Shown: positions 28,372 through 40,000 of the stretch, in pieces | Numbering within the stretch: the first letter of the stretch is position 1 | Layout: the number at the start of each line of letters is the position of its first letter | Source: Callipepla californica brunnescens | Taxonomy: Eukaryota > Chordata > Aves > Galliformes > Odontophoridae | DNA: 64,000 bases | NCBI GenBank assembly: GCA_023055505.1 | Contig: JALIRH010000004.1 | Coordinates: 19,153,368 to 19,217,367 of the forward strand | Direction of reading: 5' to 3' | Notes under the pieces: generated by a model | Told to the model about the DNA's origin: nothing | Seen by the model: the letters and a program-made list of their open reading frames with translations, nothing else | Database searches by the model: none | Program-made: the position numbers and the translations under genes

Positions 28372-31300
28372 GTCTTCTGTAACACTCAATTTTTCAGTTT
28401 TTTTTTATTTTTTTTTTTAACTCACACACTTAAGCTGAATTCTACCATCAGATCTGTAATCTTCTTGGCGTTAGCTATAGTGAGAAAGTATAATTTAAAG
28501 GAACATTTTATGCTGCTACTTTCTTAAATAAAATGGTGGGATAAAAATACTGGGATCTGTTGCCCAGGCATGTGGGTCCAAGGCCATTATATGTACTGCA
28601 ATGTGTGTACAGCAGGCACCCAGCTCTGGCAGGTCCAAACCCTTCTGGAGAAGCAGGTGGAGGTCGGTGGGAGGTGTAATGGTATGGAGAGTGGGACTAG
28701 ATGTCTTAGTATAGGCAGTTAAATCCACCTCAAGTTTGAGAATTAACAGGCTTTTCTTGGGATGTGATACGGTGTTAATCATTCTCCCAAGTGGCAAACC
28801 ATTGGCTAAAGAAAGTGTATTTTTGTATTTTAACCTTTCTAGCATACGCATTGCGCAACACTTCTTAGTACTTATAGCATGACTTAGGTATCCAGGTCTT
28901 CATAAATCTTTTTTATGGCCATACCTCGGGACTTCATGTAGTTGTCAGGGCTGCCTTGTCTTAGTGCTAACAGACTTGTAGGCTGAGACTGCTGATTTCT
29001 TTCTGCTGTGTGTTACACTGACACAGTAGGTTGTGTGGCTTTTGCTTTAGCCAGTTTCAGCTACTGTCACTTCTAGCTAGGGAATTTGAGAGCTGAAAAG
29101 CCTCCTTCATGCTCGAGTAGTGCTCCAGCAGCAGTGCCTTTCATGTACTGCGTATGAAAATATACCATATGACAGAAAGCTCATGTTGCCTCTCTGCTTG
29201 TGAAGTAGAGATCTTTGTATTCAAACTGAAGAGGTAATTGCTGACATAAATTGCAGTCAGCACCTCTTCTATATATTAACGTGAGCTTGCATCTGTTACA
29301 CGTTCTGCTTAAGATTGCTAAGGATCCCTACCTGGAGGATCAGCCAAAGCCTGGACCCTCTGGCTGGTGGTCTGTTACGGAACCCTTTTTTTGACATAGG
29401 TTGTGAACAGTGGCTGAAAAGCTCGGGTTTTCACTCTGGCTCTGCTGGGTGGTGAGAGTTCTGGGTGGTGAGTAGTTTTGTTACTTGTAACCTGTAGGCT
29501 TAGACAGATGTAGGGTGGATGAGGGTGCTACTTGGTGGTGAACTTCAGAGTTTCAAACATGACCTTAGCAGTTGCAGTAAGGTGACTCCACTGATCACGG
29601 AGAAGAGTACTCAGGTGGTGAAGTCCAAGTCATTTCTATGTTACTAGTTGGTGTCCAGCATGAATGAGGCTCTAATCCCTGGCAATATAGTCAGTCTCTT
29701 ATGGTTTCTGTAACCGTTACTGGGCTGTGTGTGGCCCTGTCTGCTGCTCGGTTTAATGCAGCTTCGTTCAGTGGTACAAGCATCCCATTTACTAAAAGTG
29801 AGTGTGAGGTGGGGGAAGGCTTCTGTACTACCTTCACTGAGAAATATGTTACTTAACACTAAACTGTCAGTTTATCCTGTGGCCCTAGAAGTTGGTGACT
29901 GGTACTTCTTATCAAGATAACTGAACGGGATTAGCTTCTGCTTTGTGGCTGGGCCTGTACAACAATGGCCATTCCATTCAGCTTCCTGGCCGTGCTTCAG
30001 TCCTGCACAGAAGATGCTGTTTGTGCGTTCCTTCTTCTCTCGTGGTGGGAGGTGCACAACTGCAACTTCATTTGCAGAGTTGCAGCGCAGGGAATGCTAG
30101 ATGCACTCCCGATTTCATAACCTGGCAAACTCTCTTGGCACACTTAACAGAGAGCTTTACGGTGATAAAAAAAACAATGCGGAGCATTGTAGAGGACTGG
30201 TGATGGCAACTTGTGGGATTCTTAATCCTGCTGGTTAATTGACACGTTTACAAGTTGATTACAATAGTTGCCCTTAGACTGGAACGCTTTCTTAATTCCT
30301 TCCTTGCCCTCAGTTCCCGTTTGCGCTATGAAATACAAAAGCACTCAGCTATTAGCCTTGGCTTTTTCATACTCTGAGATACTTTAGAAATTTCTGAACA
30401 AGAGCTGTCGTGTGAAGCCGTTTCAGAGGACGGCTGAACGTGACCCTTAACAAAAAGAATACCAGCACTGTGATTTTTCATGTCTTCCTGCTAAATCCTC
30501 TGCTCCTTTTTTCCCTCTCCCTGCTCCCACATGGCGCTGCTGGAAGTGTTTGGGGTGTGTCAGTCTCTGTCCCCACCCTGCTCCGCCCCCAACCATATCT
30601 GGCATAAGCACGGAAAGCCTCCCTCTTGCCTCCCTGCCTCTCCTTTAGGAAATGCTGCAAGGGGAGCAAGACACTACCTGAGATTCTTAATTACTTTAAG
30701 AATTTTGTATTGAAGCAGCTTTTCTGTACACGAATCTTGTTTTTATTTTCTAAATGAAAGAAACACTCTGCAGGCACCTGTGTCTGTGTTTTGATGTGTG
30801 CTTGTGTCTGTAAAATGTGTCGTCTTTAATCATGTGCTTCTGAGGGGATTTCCCCCATAATCAGCTTCTGTGGCTGAGAAGCCTCTATAGCAGCTCAGGC
30901 CCTCATAACGTGGCTCCTTGTGCCCGTTTTCTGCATCCTGACAGCAGTGGCACAGCTGAGTTGGGTAACTGAGGCGTCCTTAGAGAAGCCACAGCTCAAC
31001 TGGGACTGCTGGAGGCTGAAGCTTGGTGTCAGCCTGATGCCTTGGCGTTCTGGTTGTCTGTCCTTCGATAGAGGGTGTGTAAGGAAACATCCTGACAGAC
31101 AGGGGAGGAATAGAGGGGTACACACATTTATGTGTGCCATCCTTGAGTGTCCAGGATTGTTTCAACGAGCTTATTCTCAAAGCACCTGATTTAGAAAGTG
31201 TACTTTCCGTGACCAATCCAAAGGACTGCCAGCCTGGGGTTGGGGTCGAGCCCTGCTTGCTCAGGCACAGAGAAGAAAACTGAAAGATGAGGGCAGTGCC

Positions 31301-31390
31301 AAGCCGCCTTCCATTCTCTGCCAGGTTTGCACCATAGCGCGCTGGCCGTCCTGGCGCTGCTCCCGGGGCAGCCTGCAGTCTGGGGGTGCT
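28161..31390. other. Spacer between CR1 copy and CpG island 2
   Basis: Holds an (AT)14 microsatellite at 28341-28370 followed by T-rich sequence to about 28420. No exon, RNA gene or other repeat family is recognised. The stretch may be intronic if MGA transcription starts at island 1. Confidence 0.6.
28341..28370. repeat. AT dinucleotide microsatellite
   Basis: Roughly fourteen uninterrupted AT units, followed shortly by poly-T tracts. Confidence 0.95.
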
Positions 31391-32819
31391 CGTGGCACTA
31401 TGGGGTTTGCTCTGAGGAAACCTGGCGGGAGAGTGGGCCGCGGGCCGCCCCCGGCTTCAGTGATACCTCCTGCACTCGGGTCCCCCCGTCCCGCGGGACG
31501 GCTTCTCCCGGGGAACGACCGAGGGAGGGACGGAGGCGGCAGAGGCGCGCCGCCCTACGGCCGTCGTGTGCCAGCGCGGGCCGCGTCCCCGCCGCCGCGG
31601 GCCCCGGGCCCCGGGCCTCTCCCGTGACCGGAGGCGGGGCCGGGCCGCCCGCGGGGGGAGCGGAGCGGGCTGGCGCTTCGTCCGCGCCGCGGGGGCGTGG
31701 GGCCGCAGCGCCGCGGGGCTTCGAAGGCGCGGGGGGGTAGGGGGGGGGACGCGGGCGCCGCCGAGATGCGCGCGGGGCTCCGTCGATCCCGCGCCCGTTC
31801 CAGAAGCTTCGTGGCGCGGCGCCGCGCGGTGCGGGGCCGGGCCCGGCGCGGGCACGTGACGGGCAGGCGGGAGGGAGGGGGGCGTGAGCGGACGGCGCGC
31901 GTGCGCGCGTTGCGGCGCGATGACGTCAGCGCGGTGCGCACGCACGTTGTTCCCAGCTGGCGGACACACGGTCCCCGTGAAGAGAAAGGGAGCGGGGGGG
32001 CCGGCGCCTCGCCGCACGGTAACTTCCGCCCGGCGGCCGCTCGCCGCCGTCGGCTGGGCCCCGCGCTCTCCGCGCCGTGTCCCTACTCCGCGCGCCGCTT
32101 TCCCCCGCGCTTCCCGCTCCAACTGCGAAAATTAACACCCGGCGCACCACGAGGCGCCCGGGCCGAGCCGGGCGGTGCGGGCCGCTCCCGGCGCTGACGC
32201 GAGGCGCCGCTTCGGGGCCGCCCCGCCGCGGAGCAGTCGCCGCCTCGGGAGCGCCCGCCGCGCGCCGCCCTCCCGCCCTCGTCCGCGCGTCGCCGAGCCG
32301 TTGAGGAGCGGCGCGGGCGCCTCGCGGGCCCCGCTCCCGCCGCCGAGCGCGCCCGGCCGGGGCCGCCGCTCGGGCGGCCTCTTCCCGGCAAGGCGGGGAG
32401 GCGGCCTCTCCCGTGCCGGGGCTTCCGGCGGGGGCCGTCCGGCGCGGGGGGTGGGGGAGGGGCGACGGCGACGAGCGCTCGGCGGCGCCGCACCTGCCCG
32501 GCTCGGGGCGCCCGCCTTCCGCTCGGGGCGCGCGGCGTTGAACGGCGGCGCCGCGCGTGCGGTGCTCGCTGCCGTGGGAACCGGCGCGGCGCTGCCGTCG
32601 GCCGCTGCGCGCTTTGCCCCGCCGCCCGCTCGCGGCCCGCTGCCGCCTGCGGCACGACAGGCGCGCGCGGAATGCCCCGCCCGGGAGCGCTGCGTGCGCC
32701 GCGCCTCGGCTGCTCCGCGTGGGACTCCTCTTGTAACCGTGGCTTTGTCCTTTGCGCGTTTGCCTTCCCGCACGTTTTAAAGCCGCTTTTGGTGGCTTTT
32801 TTGCCCGCTTTGCTGAGCG
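31390..32819 (+). promoter_or_regulatory. MGA: CpG island 2, probable MGA promoter and non-coding first exon
   Basis: About 1.4 kb of extreme CpG density, ending 1.16 kb before the exon with the MGA start codon. It contains CACGTG at 31853-31858, a perfect CRE palindrome TGACGTCA at 31921-31928, and an NRF1-like tgcgcacgc just downstream. The GAGCG/GTGAGA donor at 32819/32820 would suit a non-coding exon 1 spliced to 33980. Open frames across the island on both strands are GC artefacts. The transcription start is inferred, not seen. Confidence 0.65.
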
Positions 32820-33979
32820 GTGAGAGGTCTGCTTTCAGATGGTGGTGTCTGCGCATAACTGAAAAATACCAGAAGCCGTGTATAAGTGGGGCTTCCTCAG
32901 CTGCGAGGATCTCCCGGAGCGGGAGCTGCCCGTTAAGATAACAGTGACCGTTGTGTCAGACCAAGTGTAAGAATGCGTGTGAAATTGTGCTTGAAATAGA
33001 TTGTCTGGCACTAAATTAACGTCACTTCTGACTGCTGTAGTTGCCCACAATCGCACCGTAACCACAGCCGTCCCAGACACACCCAGTGCCAGGAGCACTG
33101 CGTACCCCAGAACTGACTGAAATAGCACAGCACTGTTAAATACTGCAGGACAGGAGCAGTGACTTGGAAGCTCTTTGTATATGTCGCATTTTGGCTGAAC
33201 GCGTGGCTGGCGTGTTCTTCAAGTAAACTTAAAGCTTTTCTGTGCATCTCTTCCAAAATATAGAATTGCTTTAATAATCTGATGTAGTTTTGCATTAACG
33301 TGCATTAATGTTGCCCATCTTCTAAATGTTTAAGTTATGCCTCACAGACACATGGCAGCTGTTTTGCACAGGTAACTCCAGGTGATGGCAGTTCCTTGTC
33401 TCACATTCCCGGTTACCCCAGCTGTGCATTTTGTATAGGAATTAACTGCTTTTTCAATGTGACGTTCCATATATAGTAAGACTTAAAATACAAATATCTG
33501 AATGGTGTTCTTGTGAGTTACTAGAGGCTTACTTAAAACTTTCACACCGAGAAATATACGAGCTGTTTAAGGAACAGAATTTTTTTTACTGTTGCCTCTT
33601 AGAATATTGGTTACGTACTCACCTGTGGGGTAGGACTGCTGTTCCTGAAGTAGATGACCTGAAGTGTTAAACCAGTATCAGAGCAAAAAACACTTTGGAG
33701 CATGAAGCAAAGCAGCGAGTGCTGTCGTGGCAAAGCATTCAATGGAAATGATTGTAAGGGTGCTGTAACCCACACCTGTAAGGGTGGAGTTATATGTGCA
33801 CTAACAGCCTTGATTTGTTATGTCCTAATTGTGCTCGATTTTATATCTTTACATTTTTAACGTGGAGAAGTGTTGGAAAAAAACCAACAATGACCTTGAG
33901 AGATGTTAGAATCTTCTTGTGAGAGAGAGTGTATTTTAAGAACTTTAACTGAGTTTGTCTTGTTTTTTATTTTTTTCAG
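32820..33979 (+). other. MGA: Probable MGA 5' intron
   Basis: Runs from the candidate donor at 32820 to the acceptor atttttttcag ending 33979. No other feature is recognised. Confidence 0.5.
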
Positions 33980-34060
33980 AATGGTGAATACATGCAGGAG
34001 CTTATCAGAACCGTGTAGAATTTGCTTTTTATTGGAGTGCTTATTCTAAAACTGCTCATC
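33980..34060 (+). other. MGA: MGA 5'UTR segment with uORF
   Basis: Untranslated start of the first coding exon. An upstream ATG at 33981 opens a 22-codon frame that stops at TAA 34047-34049, 11 bases before the main ATG. Confidence 0.75.
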
Positions 34061-37000
34061 ATGGAGAAACAGCAGATTGTGCTGGCTAACCGGGATGGTG
34101 GGACAGTGTCTAGTGCAGCAGCACCTGCCTTTTTTGTTATCTTGAAACAGCAGCAGGGAAATGGCAAAGCTGACCAAGGAATCCTAGTGGCCAACCACGA
34201 CGCTTGTGCTCTCGCCACTAGCGTGTCAACACTAATAAAATCCAAAATCAAGACCTGCCTCCCGGCTGACTGCGTCTCGGGGGGCATCACCGTCACCCTG
34301 GACAACAACAGCATGTGGAACGAGTTCTACCATCGCAACACCGAGATGATTCTGACAAAGCAGGGGAGGCGCATGTTCCCGTACTGCCGATACTGGATTA
34401 CAGGTCTGGATGCCAACCAGAAGTACATCCTGGTCATGGACATCTCCCCCGTGGACAATCATCGGTACAAGTGGAACGGCCGCTGGTGGGAGCCCACTGG
34501 GAAGGCGGAGCCCCATGTTCTTGGACGGGTGTTTATTCATCCAGAGTCGCCTTCCACTGGCCAGTATTGGATGCACCAGCCGGTATCTTTCTACAAACTC
34601 AAGCTCACCAACAATACCCTGGACCAGGAGGGTCACATCATCCTACATTCTATGCACCGCTATCTGCCGCGGCTTCACTTGGTTCCTGCAGACAAAGCCA
34701 CAGAAGTCATTCAGCTCAATGGGCCGGATGTCCATACGTTTACCTTCCCACAGACAGAGTTCTTTGCAGTCACAGCCTACCAGAATATTCAGATTACCCA
34801 ACTGAAAATAGATTACAATCCTTTTGCTAAGGGATTCAGAGATGATGGCTTGAATAGTCGACCTCAGCGCGATCTGAAACAAAACAATAGCTTTGAAGTG
34901 GAGGAAGGTAACGTTTTTAGCACTGCCAGCATTCATGCTTGCCCTGCTGAAGTCGATGCATTAGAATTACATCAGAGAAGTTCAGATTCTTCATTCATTG
35001 GTCAGAACTCATCAGACGTGAATCCAGAGAAGGAATCCTTTAATGCAGAACAAGACTATATGGGTTTCCTGGATGCTGACCCGTCTTCTGGTGATATGCC
35101 AAAGCTAAAACAAGAAGTCACTGAAAGGTGGGTTAGCATTCTGCTTTTGTAATAAATGCCTGTTGAGAGGGGTAAAGCATCAGATAATAAGATGCACAGG
35201 AGGCAGATGTATGGATAAAAGGTTTGGTTTACCTGAAACGGTGGAGCAGTTACTGCTAAAAGCTTTTCCTTCATTTAGGCAGTCACATATCAGACTGAAC
35301 TTTCTGATGTATCTGAGAAGCACAAGAGTTTGGTGTTCTTTTTTTATGTTGCTTTAACTCACTTTGTAAAGAAATGTTGAGGGCTTCTTCTTAACTCCTG
35401 TGGTATTTACAAGTCTAATTGTAGTTGGTTTGAGTTTTTAAAGAAAGCACGTTCCAGTTGCCTTTAAAGAGTTGCTTACAGCCACAACAGACCGTCTCTG
35501 TTTTTTCATTTCCCATTAGTGAATGGGTGAGGATGTGTGAGGATTGTGTGTGTTTATATTGGGTATGTGTCGTGGTTACTCCCAGGTGGCTGTGATGATG
35601 CTTCCGTAACTTTGCAGATTGTAAATAAAAGTACATCTCTGAAAGTAACTACTGAGAAGTTTGCAAATGTGCTTTGTCTTAAAAGTGATTTTTGTTCTCT
35701 TTGGAGTCAGTTTCTATTGCAAAAAAGTTTTGTTCATGGTCACACTGTTCATTTTCTTCGCCTGAAGAGAGTTGTTGAAACAAATTATATGGAGAGATGT
35801 TATGGAACAGCTTCTGTGGTTTTCTTTTCTTCCTCTCTTCTGTTTCCTTTCTTTCCCCCAAGGGATTAAAGCCATGGTGCTGAAAGTACACATAGTATCT
35901 AACACAGTAAATTTTGGTCTATTTTAGAATGAATTACACTTTTTTTCTTTTTCCCCCTGTAAGTAATTTTAGGGACCCAAGAACCTTACTGAAAGAGCAG
36001 CTCATTCATGTTGCCAGGCTTTGTTTCTTCTGGTCCAGTGTGTATTAGATGCTTTCCCTTGTTTCACTTCTGAGATAGATCACCCCTGAAGTGTGCTTAA
36101 AGCTGCACGTACAGGGAGAGTCCCTGAGGGGTTTTTCTCTGTTCTGTGCCAGGAGATATTTATCATTTATGAATAAATATTTCTCACAGTCATAAAACAA
36201 CCTCCAGCATTAGCCCAGCTTTTTGTTCTGTGTTTTGTAATCAGTGCAGAAAATCCAGAATCTGTACTTGGAAATACCTCACCCAAGGAGTGGTAGAACT
36301 CCTTATTTATGTGCCCTGTTTTTCAGGACAGTGAGTCCATTTTTCCTTTCAAATCTGTTTGCAGGGTTTTCATGCCATGCATCAGTTGTTCAAGGACAGT
36401 GTTTAATTGTTATCCTTTATCAAACAATAAGTGTTAATATTTACATATTGATTACTGTTTTTTCCCCATAGACAGTATTACCTCTAAGCTGATGGGACTG
36501 TCTTGCCTCTAGGCAGGGCAGTGATTTTTGGCTGGGTTTAGATTTGTGCAAGGCTTAGAGGCTGCGGACTGCTGCCTCCCAGAGAGGTGGATGTCCTAGT
36601 GCTGTAGTGTGGAATATTTTGAGAGGACAGACCTAAGTGATCCTCCTTCCTGTAGAATACTGGAAGAGATGTTTCTGTGGCTGTGTTGGAATTAGTGCAC
36701 ATCACAAACCAAGAACAAACAGAATGAGAACAGGGCTAAGAAGAAATTTGTTTGCTGTTGTCTGAGATATTGGTAATTGCATTTGAATTTAAATTGTTTG
36801 GACAAATGTTTGATCTTTTTTATGGCTTACAAGTTGTAATAGGAATAGTAAAGCATTAGTGCCTGGGAATTTGATTTTTACAGCAGGGTTTCTTTGATTT
36901 AGGTGCTGTCCAAATCCCTTACAGAATGGTATTCCTTAGCTTGAGGAATGCATCTTGCAATGGGTAAAGTAAAATGTTTGGAAAAGTCCATACGTTGCTT

Positions 37001-40000
37001 GGCTTTCAATTAGAAGCAGTAGAATTTGAGTGAGACATTTATTTTTGGCCAGCAAGGTTGTTAGATTTTATTTGTCTCTTTACTTTAGAGAATGTTAAGA
37101 TAGCATATTAGATCTGCTTAATAGCATTCATTTTAATTTGGATTTGCTGTGCTGAATGAATCTGTAAACCTGTGGCAGGACTTCGAGTTGCCCAGGGCCT
37201 CTAAGCATATTGTGTTAGAATTTATCTCGCTCCTTGATGAAGAAAGGCTTTTTGATCTTGCATTTGACGTTCTTTATGAAATGAATGTTAGGAACTTGCT
37301 TATAGAAAACTCAATGGCCAGAGAAGACAGTAGACAAAACAAGATGCTCCTGCAGCTTCAAGCTTAATTCTGGTTACTCAGTGTCCCAGTAGGTTTTCTA
37401 GGCAGGGTCTGTCTTCCTCCAAGGAATTTTATTTCCAAATGTATGAATTAGCATCCTTGTTTTACACCGCAGTTTGTCTTTGTGAGTTGGAAATTCCCAG
37501 CTCCACATTGTGACCGGTGCGTCCCAGGTTTTCTCCTGTAACTGTGCCCCAAGTCTACACAAGGCTGACTGTATTTTTCTGACTGAAATATCTGCCCCTT
37601 AAAGAAGCTCTTCATTTGGGACTGTGACTGGCTGTCCATAATATCCATTGTGTGGAATGTGAAATTCTGATTAGGTCGGTCCTCCATCTGAGTGGAAGAT
37701 GGTGCATGGTTGAATAGATTGTTAACGTTCTGTAGTTGTTTTGGAACAACGGTTTCATTTAGGAATGTTTTTTTGTGTGGCCTCAGGATAAATTAAGTAA
37801 AATTTTGGTTAAATCTTGTGAACTGAAGCGTATTAAGTGTTCACTTTGCTTCTCATTTGCAAATAAAGTGGCTTTGTGGCTTTTACTAAAGTGACAATTA
37901 GTTATTTGGCAAACCGAGCCTGCTTCTAAGCATTTGAAACATCAAAACTTAGCATCAGTTCATGGTATATCTCAAATAGGGAAAATGCAAATGTTATCCC
38001 AGTATTACTGGGGAAGGAAATGATGCTGCTGCCTTCACAGAAGAAGCTGTATTATCTTCAGTGACGACAGATGGTGGGAGTGTTTTCTTGTTTGGTTGTT
38101 TTTGAATGATTGCTGCTTAAAGTGTAAGCTTATTTAGCCAACTCATGTCTTGGAGCATTTTGGAAGTTCTTTTCTGTAGGGGCTGTAGGAGATGATAACA
38201 TTTTGGTAAAGCTGGAGATTTTATGAACATGTGTTTTGTTGTTTTTTTCCCCCTGCACAGTCCCATTGCCAGCAGTTATGAGAGCAGCTCCCAAGTGGCA
38301 TCCCCCCTGGACCCCAGTGGACAGTTCAATGTAGTTGTTAAAGAGGAACCAGTTGATGATTATGACTATGAGGCAAATGTTTGCACAGAAGGAGTAACTG
38401 TGAAACAGGAAGAGACGGATGAAGAAACCGATGAGTATTCGAACACCGACGATGATGATCCTGTCCTACAAAAATGCCTAAGGAGGTACAGTGAAGCAGA
38501 TAAAAATGGTGGAGAATTTAAGCCTAGGAAGCGTGAACTAACCAGTCCTTCCGGTGTTGCCAAGGCAAAAATGTTAAAATTGGACAGTGGGAAGATGCCC
38601 GTGGTATATTTGGAGCCTTGTGCTGTTACAAAGAGCACAGTGAAGATATCTGAGCTGCCACAGACCATGCTGTCCTCTTGCAAGAAGGATAAAGCCTCTT
38701 TGAGTACAATACTAGATTCTTTGCCTGTCTGTTTTGAAAATCACAAAGATTCTTACTCAGAAACAGCCGCTATAACTGAGGAGATAGCTATGAAAAAGAT
38801 GTCTCCTGGAAATAAACTGACAGAGAAATATTCCTCAGCCAAAGAGGCTCAATGGATTCTACCTAAATCACCTGATTTTAGTCCTAGGGGCTCCGTAGGT
38901 TGTCACTTTCCAGACAAAGAGGTTTGTGGAAGAAGAAAAACTGGAGTGCTAAGGAATTCTGCGTCCCTGAAAGGCTCTGGTAGCAGTCAGAACTCTCTGT
39001 CATCCGGTACCACTAAAAGAGGAAGGCCACGGAAACTAAAAATCTCCAAGGCAGGTCGACCACCTAAAGGTGTAGGGAAACCTGTAATAGCAAGCAAGAA
39101 CAGCCCTCTGGGGCATGGAAATGTCCTTCCAGACCTTGAAGATGTTGATGGAGTCCTCTTTGTGTCCTTTGCATCAAAGGTAAAATCAAACCGTTTTGAA
39201 TTAAGTTCAGCTTCTTTTACTTACATGTTGAAGTTATATTTTCTCTTAAACTGAGTTTTGAAGTTTATTACCTCCGTAGGTCTGTCATTATCTTGTCCTG
39301 AGGTTAATCACAACATCGTCTTACTTAATGACTTCTGGAAAAATAATGTGAATCTAGGGTTCTGTATAAGATAAAGCATACTTGTTTGTTTAATTAGTTT
39401 GTATTTTCAATATTTCAATGACATTTGTTGTGACTCAGTTTGCATCTAAGGCAGTTTTTTGAGGCATATTATTCAAGGCTCTTTGTGTATGTAGGAAGCT
39501 CTTGACATTCACACTGTTGATAGAACTGGAGGAGAAGAGTCCCAGAACCTTCAAGCTCCCATGTTGACTACAAATGATCCAGGTAATTTTATTATTCTTT
39601 TTTTGGGGGGGAGTGTATGTTCCCCATTATAAGGGAATTTAAAAAAGCAAAATAGAAAATTAAACGTTAAAGTCATCTTTTGGTGCGTGAGATATTTTTT
39701 ATACCTTCTCTCCATTTATTTTTTGAGAAGATTGTCAGGCAAGAATACAAGTACTGGAAAAGGAGTTGATGGAAGAGCTGAAAACATTGAGGCATAAGCA
39801 AGTCATACATCCTAGTCTTCAGGAAGGTAAGTGTGCAGTGCGTGTACTGTTTCACCTCATTGTGTATTATACTTGATCATACAGAGTTGATAGTTTCCTA
39901 CTGGATTTAAAACTACATATGCCAAATGCAATTTGCATCTGGTTTTGCTTACTTTCTTTAGACAAATATTTATTGAAAAAATATACACGCTTGTATGTAC

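Noticed and set aside
31327..32856. Long open frames on both strands, up to 257 codons
   Set aside because: Same GC artefact in CpG island 2; no recognisable protein.
37149..37367. 72-codon frame in MGA intron 1 that looks protein-like
   Set aside because: Its candidate acceptor (gtggcag) gives phase 0 in this frame while exon 1 ends in phase 2, so it cannot be a cassette in this frame; no family recognised.
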